From Lepas anatifera (lineage: Eukaryota; Arthropoda; Thecostraca; Lepadidae), in the NCBI GenBank assembly GCA_034440635.1, contig JAOTON010000767.1, forward strand, positions 2,018,501 through 2,082,500: a stretch of DNA of 64,000 nt, given 5' to 3'. Shown here one piece after another: positions 11,468 through 22,882 of the stretch. The position numbers and the translations under genes are program-made. The first letter of the stretch is position 1. Each line of letters begins with the position of its first letter. The notes under the pieces are model-generated. The model searched no databases, was not told the origin of the DNA, and saw nothing but the letters and a program-made list of their open reading frames with translations.

Positions 11468-13340
11468 GCACCAAAAATTATAATTGGTACTCAGCTAATA
11501 GACGCGATTTAGGCAATCCCTTGTACTGTAAACGTGGTTTCTGAGGGTAAGAAAGTGGACATTAAACATTTGAACCGTTTTTAAATCTAAATTTTAAGAA
11601 CATGACCTATATGATGGGGCTGTCCGAGTCGTCAACAATTTTCCATCTCGATCAAACTGGGAAAACGTTAAAGATCGGACCAATTCTGCATGGAACTCTT
11701 GGTGAGATTTTTTGTCAGCGAAGTGATAGATTACCTGCCCTTCTTTTTTCGGCTGGTGACGCTATGTACAATATATACAATTTCTGTTTTGATCTACCGA
11801 GTTTTATGTTGTAAATTTGTATTTTTAAACTTGGCCCGGCCAAACACTTCGCAGTTATGTACCTAAGTAATCGTATCACCTAGGCACCGTTCAAGGGCCC
11901 GAATCTAAATCGATTGCACATTTCTAAACATTTTACCTTTTAGCGTTGTAAAGACGCCTAAAGCGGAACATAAGCCGTGCGCACGCAAGAGAAATAAGGA
12001 ACATTAATGTTGTTCTTTTATCGTTTAGGTCACTGAAAATGACGGTATTCGGTTAATTTTATGTTTCTTTTAAGTGTCGATTAAGTTTAAAGCTGAGCAT
12101 GTACCCATTTCCAAAATATTTCGAACTAAACCAGCGCCTGTAATTTTGCCCTCCACACCTATTCATGCCGAACTCATTTAATTAGATCATGTTTACCAGT
12201 GCTGTTGACATCGCATTTAAAACCTAACATGTATCCACCGATTGCCAGAATATATCTATACCTGCCCCACCCTCAATCGACAGTATGCTGCTTTGCACAC
12301 TCATTCCCCCACGCATGCTGTTTTATAATCCGCCCGCACCCTCCCCACGCTGCTCGCGTGTTGTCGCTGACTCTAACTCTTGCCGCAATGCCCGATGGCC
12401 GCGATGGCTATTTGGCGGCCCATTTTTAGACCCCACTAAGCTTTGAATTTTGTATATCACTTATCATCACTATTTTCCAGAACAATTGTTTGGAAATTCG
12501 TGAAATTTCCGCATGAAAATATGAATCATGTCTGCAGCTGTAAAAAGTTTTTTAAGCATTCCTACCCACTTTCCCTAATGGTTATTCTCTGTCCACCATC
12601 CGGCTTTTTCATTACCTAAGCGTAAAGTAGTTGCAGTCGGTCGATCCTGGTTAGGCCCCAAGTGGAGGCGTATATTAAACGTCGTTTCAGGACTCAAAAC
12701 ATTGTGAATCATTTCGTGCACCTATACATTGTATTATAAAATGAAAGTGGATGAACGATATACCCACTATTTAGTTACAACTTCCTGCCCAGTGGGAATA
12801 CTCATCTAGCGGTGTGGAGCCAATGACGAAGGTGGTTGCTTCATCTAAAAACCATCATTATTATGATAATTGGGGTCATGACCAACGGGTTCCCTAACGG
12901 TTTTTCAAATGCAGTGAAACTGGGTTCGATAGGTGAGCATGAATGACCCCCTCAAACCACCAATTTTTTAGACCCCACTGAGAAGCTTTGGAAAATTCTG
13001 TATGTCACTTATCATCACTATTTTGCAGAACAAATAACACCTAGGAGATCCTTCGACTCTTTTATATTTTTTATGAAACGCCGCTTCCGAAGAACCATAT
13101 AGCCAAAAGCCTGATCATAAGACTCGATCCTGAAAAATCACTAAAATGTCGAGAACGTGCTGACATTTTACATTTTCGAACCACGCGTCAACTTGGTTCT
13201 GATGCGCGACTTCCGTGGCCGTCATTTTACGCTAGGTCGTAAACCATCGGGAGCGAAAAGCCTAGGACACTTATGAAAACTGGTGCAGTTGCCAGGTATG
13301 TACCTGGTAAGAGATAATCAGTGGCATGACCTAAGTTATG
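11468..13340. other. No recognisable gene
   Basis: Unassigned AT-rich sequence. The words TAGACCCCACT...AAGCTTTG...TGTATGTCACTTATCATCACTATTTT occur twice (near 12427-12478 and 12968-13023), so a decayed dispersed or tandem copy of about 540-bp spacing is present. No coding or RNA feature was seen. Confidence 0.45.
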
Positions 13341-14186
13341 TTAACACGCGCATTGACGGGGGTCTGAGCCACCTTCGCATTGACGGGGGCGGGTACCCGC
13401 CCCCTAAGATCTCGAGAACCACGGTAGGTAGCGAAAAACGGTAAACGGCGTTGGGCTGCCCATCCACTTCTCCATCGAAAACATTTGAACCGTTTTTTTG
13501 TCAGGTCACATTTAAGGTCACGAGAGGTCAAAACATGCCCGTCATAGGGATAACATGTAAAATTCAGTTTTTCGGGCATTACATCTGAACAAGTAAAGAT
13601 AGAGCAAAACGACTTGAACTATATGAATCCTCTTAGCAAGCCGAATCGAATGATATATAATTTGACCTTGCTAGGTCAAATCAAGGATTTGACCTGACCT
13701 GAGGTCAGGTCAGGGTCAAATTATATAAAATGCATATCATTAGAACCGCAAAGCCCAGGCGAGTCTAATGCAGCTAAAATAAATGCTCTATCGCCATCCG
13801 TTACTGAGTTATTCCGTAAAAACCATTTTTCCCATGTATTTCCAATGGAGAGGTCATGCCTCGTACCTGACCTTAGGTCATCGATATCAAAAATACCGGA
13901 ACATATGTTAGAGAACTCTGTGGGGCCATTATGTGATATGAGTTTCAATCGGATAAGTTCACCCTGCTCCGACTTATGCTATCTTAAACTTTTTTTGAGG
14001 TCGGGTCACTTGACCTGTACTGGTGACCTGACCTGAGATGACCTAACCTTAAAATTTTCACAGAAGTTGTAAAAAGGATGAAGGAAAAGGTATACCAAGT
14101 ACGGCGGCGCTACGCGCCGCCGTTTTTCTGCTATCTCCGAAAAACCCGAGGGGGCGGGTACCCGCCCCCGTCAATGCGCGTGTTAA
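13341..14186 (+). mobile_element. FIII TTAA element, full copy
   Basis: This 846-bp element starts TTAACACGCGCATTGACGGG and ends CGTCAATGCGCGTGTTAA. The left end carries the core CGCATTGACGGGGG twice, then the perfect palindrome GGGGGCGGGTACCCGCCCCC. The right end carries one core and the same palindrome. The interior has a large inverted array of TGACCT/AGGTCA words (around 13663-13715 and 14000-14050) and the hairpin GGCGGCGCTACGCGCCGCC. No protein is encoded. TTAA flanks fit a piggyBac-type non-autonomous element. Confidence 0.82.
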
Positions 14187-14298
14187 GGTTATAAATAGGG
14201 TCGTGTATACAGGGAAACGAATAAACAAGTTCGAGGTAAATTCGGGTTTAGAGCGTGAATTATATCATTTACAACATATTTCATTCGTTCGTTATTTC

Positions 14299-15754
14299 TT
14301 AACCCGCGCCCCACCGGGGGTCCGGCACCACCTTCGCCCCACCGGGGGACATCGATGGCCCCCTCTAACTCCGAAAATATGGGGGTTAGCGCAAATCTGC
14401 AAAGTGCATTAGAAAGCTCCCGTAAATTCAGTAAGAAATTACTTCACATGTTTAAGCGCTCAAGTCAATGGTTTGACCTCTAGAAGTCAAGTTAGGTCAC
14501 GATAGGCTATTTTCACTCAAATATGCAATGCTTAAGAAAACTGGGCAGAACTTTTAAATCATTAGAGCTATTGAAATCTGGTAAACTACATTGGATATGA
14601 GAATGCCGGACCCTTTCCGCTATGTGCTAATGTAAGGTTTTCGGCCATCCCATCTGAACAAGTTAAGATAGAGCAAAACGACTTAAACTATATGAATTCT
14701 CGCAGCAAGCCGAATCGAATGATATATGATTTGACCTTGCTAGGTCAAATCAAGAATTTGACCTGACCTGAGGTCAGGTCAAGGTCAAATTATATACAAT
14801 GCATACCATTAGAACTGCAAAGACAAGGCGAGTCTAATGCATCTAAAATAAATGCTCTATCACCATCAGTAACTGAGTTATTTAGTAAAAACCATTTTAC
14901 CCATGTATTTCCAATGAAGAGGTCATGCCCCGTACCTGGCCTTAGGTCATCGATATCAAAAATACCGGAACATATTTTAGAGAACTCGGTGGGTCCATTA
15001 TGTGATATGAGTTTCAATCGGATTAGTTCACCCTGTTCTGACTTATGCTATCTTAAACTTTTTTTAGGTCAGGTCACTTGACCTGTACTGGTGACCTGAC
15101 CTGAGATGACCTAACCCTAAAATTTTCACAGAAGTTGTAAAAATGATGAGCGAAAAGGTATGCCAAGTACGGAGGCGCTAAACGCCGCCATTTTTCTGCT
15201 ATCTCCGAAAAACCCGAGTGATCAAAGACCTTCTGTACTTGACTCCTTACTTTATTGCGAATCAAAACAGAATGTTCCCAGCATCTGGAAAGGATCAGGA
15301 AAAGGATATCATTACCCCCCGTCAATGCGCGTATTAATTAGGTCAAGAGTTGTTGTCAAAATACTGTTTTTGACCCCTAGTGACCTTGGATGACCTCAGA
15401 GACGTCAAATGGAAAATGTGACCCCTGGGATCCGTGAAAGGGTGTCCAAGAACGCTTTCCTGAGCAAACTGAGCATTTTCAATTGTTTTTGTGACTTTTA
15501 GATCATAAGACATTTTCCCCATGCTTTTTCAATGGGAGGGGTCACCTCGTGACCTGACCTCACGTCATGAAATCGAAAAATCTCGGATATACACCTTGTA
15601 GATCCTGGCAGGGTCATGAAGTGTAGGAAGTTTCAAATTGATCGACTGAGAAACGTAGCTCTTATAGAGCTCAAAAGTTGCGTCTCGTCGTTTTTCTGCT
15701 ATCCCGAAAAAACCTTAGGGAGCCATCGATGCCCCCCGGTGGGGCGAAGGTTAA
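14299..15754 (+). mobile_element. FII TTAA element interrupted by an FIII copy
   Basis: The outer sequence begins TTAACCCGCGCCCCACCGGG and ends GGTGGGGCGAAGGTTAA, the FII termini. FII sequence runs 14299 to about 14625, is replaced by FIII-type sequence to 15337, and resumes at 15338 with TTAGGTCAAGAGTTGTTG, equivalent to 23374 onward in FII copy 3. The right FIII end (GTCAATGCGCGTATTAA) is complete. The left FIII end and about 150 bp of FII are deleted. The FII copy at 27431 carries TTAATTAGG at the matching position, which supplies the TTAA target. No ORF of note. Confidence 0.75.
14635..15337 (+). mobile_element. Nested, left-truncated FIII element
   Basis: This segment aligns with about 13570-14186, including the CATCTGAACAAG start, the TGACCTGACCTGAGGTCAGG palindrome (14759-14780) and the right terminus at 15334-15337. 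A short segment near 15220-15310 (GATCAAAGACCTTCTGTACT onward) differs from the full copy and looks like a local replacement. Confidence 0.7.
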
Positions 15755-17971
15755 ACTATTTGTGTCCAGATAGGAGTGTCCATTTTTTTATTCTAGGGGT
15801 ACCAAAATGCGGCAATGAACGTATTCTTGGGATGCTTAGAGTTAGAAATCTGAATTCTGCTCAATATCTTTTGTTAGGCATTGCCTGTCACTAACAATCG
15901 GCGAGCAAGCATTTATCTCTGGATGGTAAATGTATACCCCTTTTATCAAAGCCAAAGTAGATGTGTTTGAGAAAAAATTGTGCGTTTGACCGCCCAATAC
16001 AGTAGAGATGATGGCTGTAAACTTTACTATCAAACAACCCTTTAGCACATTTCTGCGAGCTGTACCCAATTGAAAGTGTCGCACCCCCTTTGACGAGAAC
16101 GTTCCACGATCACTGAATGGCACACTTGAACACATCACGTGACCTCAGCACTAGCAGTCCATGTGTCATAACGCCACAAAGTTGCACAGTTCAGTACATA
16201 TGTATATTGAAGTCTCTCAACACGCAGCGCTAAGTACGGAGCGACTCGGCCCGATTGTTTGGGGAATAGGGACTTTGCATGGATAGGGAGGACTTGTATG
16301 TGGTATTGTGGTCAACCGCCACTGCGGAAGCCACTGTACGTGTTTCACAATCGGACGATGTTAAAAAAACAGTCGGTCACGTTTCAAGGTCAAACAGTGA
16401 CGAGCGGTTTTCACGAGGAACCTTTTAAGCTGGTGGCAGCGTACCTACGTGCCGTGTCGGATAAACGCTTTTTTGTCTACCACAGTTGTGAGCCTGGTTG
16501 GGGGATTTCGGCTGGAACACGTAGTCATTTTTTATTAACACCCTTCAGCGGTCACGTCATCGTCATTAGATCATCGTCGTGTGTTTGGAAATTATGCAGA
16601 GCTACAAGTTCTGCAGTTAGCCGTCTGGAAATCGGAACACTTGAGGTGTGACTGAGAGCGCTGTCGAGACTTCAATAATTACTGGATGGGACGTCAACCC
16701 GTCAACGGCAGCGCGACCTGAGGAAGCGCTACCATTTGTTTGCTAGGACCGGGAGACTGGCGTAGAAGTGCCAGCAAGCATATGCATTTATTTTTGGATA
16801 ATTACCTTCCGAGAATTTACAATATTATCGCAGGACGCTCAATTTCGTTGAGCTGGTAGTGTGTGTGTGTGTTGGGGTTTTTGGGCGTTTTTAGCAGGTT
16901 GGCCATATCACGGCTGCTGCTGGTAGATCGGACCTAGTCACAATATTTGGGGGCTAATCTTGTCGGATTGGGACCTCGTGAGACATCACCGTTTGCATTC
17001 AAGTAATTTATACCTAGAACGAGCCATGGTCGATAGAATTTCCATTCGATCCTGGACGCGTCGAAGCTCGCGCTATCAATCCAGGCCAATAGGCTTGGAA
17101 TCCGCACGTGTCAAATTAAAAAGAATCTGCATTCGAAAAACATGAGCACCTTGCGTAAATGAAAATCCGAATCAATATCTGAAATTGGCCATAACACTGC
17201 CTTCTGCTGGAGCCGGTCAGCGGTGCGCCGGCACTCCATGAACATCCTTCTATCATGGGAGTGCCGGCCGCAAAAGTGAAGACGGCATCAGCACACCTGC
17301 TCTTTTATGCCACACGTGATTAGGTCTAGGTGTGTTGTGACTTCGAATGAAGAATGGAATAAAAATAATACCCTTACTTTGCAGCACCATCATTCTGATA
17401 TTGTTTTATCTCCCGTAGTGTGAAAGGGTAGGTATATGTTTGTGTGCATGTTATTCCTGAGAATATATAGACATATCTGAAAACCGAGTTTTCTGGCCGA
17501 ATACGAGACAAGCCGAAACAGTTCGGAGATCCCTTAAAATGCCCGATCTGTGACGCAGTCTATTTACATCCCTCAATCATGCAAGCGCATCAAGTCAATG
17601 ATAATATCAAAGCCCACCCAAAAGATAATTGGGATCATCGGGAATGCAAGATCCTGTATAATCCTGTATGACCTTCACCGTTTCAACAAGACAGTGAACA
17701 AATGAACGTAGGTAAGACACTTAAATTTCATGCCATACATCACAAGTCAAAGCGGGATCAGATTCATAGGAATGATTTTAGGCTATTCAGCACATTGGTT
17801 GTGGATCAGTGAATAACGTTATCTGACTCCCCGAAGTGAAGTATTCCAACCCATACGTCCCGTCGCTTTAACTGATGCCTGTACATGGGCTCTTATTAAG
17901 TGCTGCTTCCTATACCACGGGGACGTTAACTGCGAATTTCGAAAAAAATTAATGACCTTTTATTAAATGTC
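15755..17971. other. No recognisable gene
   Basis: Mixed sequence with no splice-bounded exon or transposon end that I recognise. The 130-codon frame at 16259-16651 has no family motif or convincing codon pattern. A short GT run lies near 16858-16872. Confidence 0.45.
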
Positions 17972-18367
17972 TCAAGCCTGGAAACAGAATGGGCCTGATG
18001 GGAATAAAATACAAATCAGCCAATATAATTCCCCATTGTATAATTTCTCGCATCTATTTCGGAGACGTTTTACAAAAAAATTATCAAAAACGATATCTTC
18101 CAATAATGATTCATGCATAGAAAAAACGTATACATATATATATATATTAGCAAAGGATGAGAGCAGATTTTCGCGGATACAAGTTTCATTAAATATGACG
18201 GAATATTCAGTGTTGGTTTTTTTCTTGGTGAGGCTTTCAACTTTGCGGAGTAGTTTTTTCCCTTGGTTGTCCAAATCTGAGAGATTTGTGCTTATATTTA
18301 CATGTTCAGGTAACGTTTCATCAATACAATTGACATCCTCAGACAACATTAGTGACGTATGACACAA
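17972..18367 (-). pseudogene. Likely N-terminal part of a Penelope-like ORF
   Basis: A 131-codon frame starts at 18367 and reads leftward. It contains GKKLLRKVESLTKKKTN and then FNETCIRENLLSSFANI. The second part resembles the F-x-x-x-C-x-x-x-x-L-x-P-x-F motif upstream of the RT in Penelope-like elements. A second copy of its first half lies inverted at 24073-24260. It sits just beyond the 3' end of the RT-endonuclease element, as expected for a partial tandem copy. The motif match is only moderate, so the assignment is an inference from both similarity and position. Confidence 0.5.
18132..18148. repeat. (TA)n microsatellite
   Basis: A short TA run lies about 30 bp outside the left boundary of the inverted duplication; its partner at the right boundary is 24237-24254. 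Confidence 0.85.
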
Positions 18368-18509
18368 AGTTACGAATACACATTATATACGTTATAAATC
18401 CAAAATTAATCGCAGATCGGTTCGGTCAGTAATGATTTGAAAAATTGAGCTGACATGGCCCTACAATTATTTCTGTGCGCAGGTGCTTTGAATGTGGGTG
18501 GTGTCTCCA

Positions 18510-19541
18510 TTAACCCTCGCCCCACCGGGGGCCCATCGATGGCCTCCCCTAAGGTTTTTCCGGGATAGCAGAAAAACGACGAGGCGCAGCACCGCGGTTG
18601 AGGGCTCTACCTCTCACTGCATCATTTTCCCATCATCCCTGAAATTTTTTACCCCGGGTCACCCAAGGTCAGGTCACCAGACGAGGTCAACCAAGGTCAC
18701 CTCACTTCACCTTTAGAGCTCTGTAAGAGCTACATTTCAAAGTCGATCAATTTGAAACTTCCTACACTTCATGACCCCTTCAGGGTCTACAAGGTGTATA
18801 TCCGGGATTTTTCGATTTCGTGCCCTGAGGTCAGGTCACGAGGCGACCTCTCCCATTGGAAAAGCATGGGGAAAAGCTATTTCATGATATAAAAGCCACA
18901 AAAATGATTGCAAATACTCAGACTGCTCAGAACAACGTTTTTGGACACTCTTTCACGGATCCCAGGGGTCATATTTGCCCTTTGACTTTTCCAAGGTCAT
19001 CCAAGGTCACCAGAGGTCAAAAACAGTATTTTGACAATAACTTTTGACCTAATTGAGCTAGAGCGGTGAAACAAACACCATCGTGTTTGTCTTGTCACTG
19101 GCTTTCATGTGATATACGGCAAGGTCACTTTTTGACCTTTCGTGACCTCAGGTCATAATAGGTCACGAGGTGACCTCTGGTGGTCAAACCACTGGCGGGA
19201 GGTCTTTACGTTCAACATAGCAGAAAAAGTAATGGCAATTTGCTATCAAATGTACTTTACCAGGCCTCAATAGCTCTAATGACATAAGAGTTATGCCCAG
19301 TTTGCTTAATCACTGCATATTTGAGTGAAAATAGCCGATCTTGACCTAATTTGACCTCTGGAGGTCAAACCATTGACCTGAGCACTAAAACATGCGAAGT
19401 AATTTCTTACTGAATTCACGCGAGCTTTTATTGCACTTTGCAGATTTGCGCTAACGCCCATATTTTCGGAGTTAGAGGGGGGCATCGATGGCCCCCGGTG
19501 GGGCGAAGGTGGCGCCGGACCCCCGGTAGGGCGCGGGTTAA
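18510..19541 (-). mobile_element. FII TTAA element, copy 2
   Basis: This 1032-bp element has a single-core end on the left (TTAACCCTCGCCCCACCGGG) and a two-core end on the right (GGTAGGGCGCGGGTTAA). It is inverted relative to copy 3, which has exactly the same length and the same flanking sequence. It is rich in AGGTCA/TGACCT. No protein is encoded. Confidence 0.88.
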
Positions 19542-19722
19542 TAGCAAAAGCGCAAACAATGCTATCAGCCTTTTCTGTTGCATGATGAACGGCTTAAATA
19601 AAATGATGCAGGTCGACAAACTATCTGATCAGAATTTCAACATCACTAAGAGGCATTAACACTACATAACACTCAATGACAATTCACTGTACACGAATGT
19701 GCAAACCATTGTACGGTTTGAG

Positions 19723-20273
19723 CTAACCTGTTGGGAGTCGCCTATCATACAGAGACAGGTCCCCCATCAGATTCATCTGTTTGTTGATTTCTGGGTCCCT
19801 GTCTCTGATATAGACGGCCTCCAGGACGGTTGGCCGTCTCCTGTCAAAACACTTGAAACCATAGTGTATTGCACCCCATAAAACACACAAGAAGTACAAA
19901 AAAACATCATCGTGCTATAAAAAACATGCTATAAACAACATAAACATGCTAAAAACATGCTAAAAAACATCGTGCTATAATGGATGTATTATTTACGAGC
20001 ATAGCTCTGTTGAGTTTTAGTTTGTGTGTCGTTTCGGTATGTTTTTTGGGGGCACCGGCCTGGAGGTGGAGGGTCATACGTCTTGAGAGTGTAGTCGTCG
20101 TGTGTCCGATGTATATCGAGTTAGGACGGCGCGCACAGTCGCCGATGGGGCAATGGTACTCGTATACAACGTTCACAGCCTGTAGAACGGATTTGTCTTT
20201 GTTGAGGTTGTTGGTCATAACTAAGTTAGATGTAGATGGGCTTTTGTAGTAGGTGATTAGTTTAATCCGATGT
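19723..20273 (-). pseudogene. Penelope-like GIY-YIG endonuclease domain
   Basis: This is the C-terminal endonuclease half of the Penelope-like ORF, which nicks DNA for target-primed reverse transcription. From 20273 leftward it reads LITYYKSPSTSNLVMTNN, then YEYHCPIGDC and SIYIGHTTTTLSRRMTLHL, the GIY-YIG core with its arginine, then NNTSIIARC. After an interruption of roughly 110 bp built from AGCATGTTT and ATAGCACGATG repeats the frame resumes with RRRPTVLEAVYIRDRDPEIN, the typical end of the domain. The stop is at 19723-19725. The interruption contains stops, so the copy is dead unless it is spliced out; both copies in the window have it. Confidence 0.85.
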
Positions 20274-20630
20274 TTTGTTTTTTTTGCATAGTGTTTCTCA
20301 TGACAATGTCACGCAGTACCTTTTCGTCGTCTTTTTATGCCGTGGACATCGTTCCTCTGTAGAGAAGTTTGGTTGTCGCGCCCTTGAGTGTGGTGTCTTG
20401 TCTGTTGTTGTTATTATTATTATTCCCGGGCTAGTATGCGTCGTCTCGTCCTTGTCCGTGGTTTTATGTCGGTTGTTGCCTTGTGTCGTGCTAGTCTGCT
20501 TAGTGCCGTCTTTGTCAAGGCATTGTCTGTTGTTAATGCTGCTGTCTTGTCCCGTTCTAGGCTGTGTAGTCTCGTCCTTGTCTTGTTTGGGTTTTGTGGA
20601 GAGGTGTTGGTGTAGGAGTTGCTATCTATG

Positions 20631-21865
20631 TCAATGGTGTCGGATGGTGCTATCTTTGTCAATAAGACGGTAGTTGTTGTTTACTAGTATTTGCTTAATT
20701 CTATCCAGTTCTTGGTGCAGCAGGGCCCACGTGCTGCAATGTTTGATGGCCCTGTGGACATATGCTCGGATTACGCTTTGTTTGTATGTGTCAGGGAGTT
20801 CGCTATTTCCGTTTAGGCATGCGCCATTGTCGGATGGTTTCCTGTACACTGCACTAAGGAAATCCCCGCTGGTACTGGATGCATTTACCAGCACGTCCAG
20901 AAATGCGATCTTACTATAAACTGATGGCTCAATAGTGAACGTGAGAACTGAATGTTCTTCTAGTTTGTTTTTTCAGAATTTGAGGCTGCTCTTCATCTGC
21001 GATGTCTACAAATATATCATCTATGTATCGGCAGAATATATGTGGTTTTGTGTCCATCGATTCCAGGGCAGTGGACTCAACGTGGGACATGTAGCTCTCC
21101 GCAAATAGTACACCCAACGGTGAGCCCATGGCCACCCCGTCCACCTGTGGATACAGGTTGCCACGAGGGCATCTAAAAGGCGTGCCTTTCGTGCAGATGC
21201 GTAGCATTTCCCTAAGAATGATCCTAGGGACACGTGGTGGTGGAATGGAATCATGTACATACGCATTTTTCAGTATGATTTCGATGGTTGCGTCAACAGG
21301 TACATTAGTGAATAGAGAAGAAGCATCAAGAGAGAAAAGGGTTCCCTGTCTATTTTTGAGTAGTAAAACTTCCACAAATTCATCCGATGACTTTAGCGAG
21401 TATGTTTTAGGGACATACGGGGAGAGAATAGTGTTCAATCGTTTAGCGGCTTCGTAGCATGGGGTAGGTATTTGCGAGATGATTGGACGCAGTGGGGCAC
21501 CAGGTTTATGTGTCTTAGGGTTACCATAAAAGTAGCCCGGGTTGAAGTCGCCAACGATAGGCTGAAATCTGACACCTCCTACTTCAGCATGAGCAACTTC
21601 GATCAACTTGTTAAGCTGTTTTTTTCTGATCAAGCACTGGATTCCTACGGAACTTTCTAAACTTCCACTCATCATTCAGGATAGAATCTACCTTATCAAA
21701 GTAGTCGTCTCGATCTAATATTACGAAAAAGAGGTGACTTATCAGCCTTCCGCACAATAATTTTAGGGTTAACTTTTAGTTCTTTCGCAGCATTACGCAA
21801 CCTTTCCGGTATTAGTTTACTTTTAACACTACCTCTGCATTTGGTGCTTTCAACCAAAAGATGTT
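20631..21865 (-). pseudogene. Penelope-like reverse transcriptase, frameshifted
   Basis: This is the RT of a Penelope-like element. Motifs in order: KELKVNPKIIVRKADKSP (near 21790), GNPKTHKPGAPLRPIIS, SLDASSLFTNVPVD, QVDGVAMGSPLGVLFAE, catalytic CRYIDDIFVDI (Asp codons near 21016-21027), then the thumb IAFLDVLVNAS, AVYRKPSDNGACLN and YKQSVIRAYVHRAIKHCS. The longest open frame is 20929-21675. At least three frame changes separate the parts, near 21724-21741, 21617-21625 and 20969-20975, each in a run of T on the plus strand. A basic linker (20420-20662) leads to the endonuclease. The N-terminus is cut off near 21865 where the inverted arm begins. Confidence 0.9.
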
Positions 21866-21925
21866 TTCAAACCAAAAACTCCAAGAACATCTTTTGATAA
21901 AAGTCCAAGAACATCTTTTCTCCAA
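21866..21925. other. Centre junction of the Penelope inverted duplication
   Basis: Between the truncated RT and the inverted arm is filler made of short repeats: CCAAGAACATCTTTT occurs twice (near 21882 and 21902), and a related AACCAAAAGATGTTTT lies just before. This looks like template switching or microhomology-mediated joining. Confidence 0.6.
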
Positions 21926-22149
21926 GACTAGCACGAAATAAGGCAACAACAGACATAAAACCACGGACAAGGACGAGACGACGCATACTAACCCGGGACA
22001 AACTAATAATAACAACAACAGACAACAAGACACCACACTCAAGGGCGCGACAATCAAACTTGCATACAGAGGAACGATGTCCACGGCATGCAAAGACGAC
22101 GAAAAAGTAGGTACTGCGTGACATTGTCATGAGAAACACTATGCCAAAA

Positions 22150-22701
22150 AAACAAAACATCGGATTAAACTAATCACCTACTACAAAAGCCCATCTACAT
22201 CTAACTTAGTTATGACCAACAACCTCAACAAAGACAAATCCGTTCTACAGGCTGTGAACGTTGTATATGAGTACCATTGCCCCATCGGCGACTGTGCGCG
22301 CCGTCCTAACTCGATATACATCGGACATACGACTACACTCTCAAGACGTATGACCCTCCACCTCCAGGCTGGCGCCCCCAAAAACATACCGAAACGACAC
22401 ACAAACTAAAACTCACCAGAGCTATGCTCGTAAATAATACATCCATTATAGCACGATGTTTTTTAGCATGTTTTTAGCATGTTTATGTTGTTTATAGCAT
22501 GTTTTTATAGCACGATGATGTTTTTTGTGCTGCTTGTGTGTTTTATGGGGTGCAATACACTATGCTTTCAAGTGTTTTGACAGGAGCCGGCTAACCGTCC
22601 TGGAGGCCGTCTATATCAGAGACAGGGACCCAGAAATCAACAAACAGATGAATCTGATGGGGGACCTGTCTCTGTATGATAGGCGACTCCCAACAGGTTA
22701 G
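22150..22701 (+). pseudogene. Second Penelope-like GIY-YIG endonuclease copy
   Basis: This is the plus-strand counterpart of 19723-20273. It reads MTNNLNKDKSVLQAVNVVYE, SIYIGHTTTLSRRMTLHL (one Thr shorter), is then frameshifted near AGAPKN, carries the same AGCATG-rich interruption (22440-22530), and ends LTVLEAVYIRDRDPEINKQM with a stop at 22699-22701. It has no RT attached: it is a 5'-truncated copy joined head-to-head to the other one. Confidence 0.82.
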
Positions 22702-22882
22702 CTCAAACCGTACAATGGTTTGCATATTCGTGTACAGTGAATTGTCATCGAGTGTTATGTAGTGTTAATGCCTCTTAGTGATGTTGAAATTCTGATCAGA
22801 TAGTTTGTCGACCTGCATCATTTTATTTAAGCCGTTCATCATGCAACAGAAAAGGCTGATAGCATTGTTTGCGCTTTTGCTA

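Larger units (their letters stand above)
18178..20497. repeat. Left arm of a 2.3-kb inverted duplication
   Basis: Reading outward, the arm holds the Penelope linker, endonuclease, 3' flank, FII copy 2 and the N-terminal Penelope ORF. The reverse complement matches 21926-24238 in the same order. Outer match begins at AAGTTTCATTAAATATGACGG (mirror near 24220) and inner match ends near GTCGTGCTAGTCT (mirror AGACTAGCACGA near 21930). Differences are scattered substitutions and small indels, so similarity is high but not complete. Confidence 0.88.

Noticed and set aside
16259..16651. 130-codon ORF
   Set aside because: No domain, no conserved pattern and no splice or promoter context; length is within chance for this sequence.
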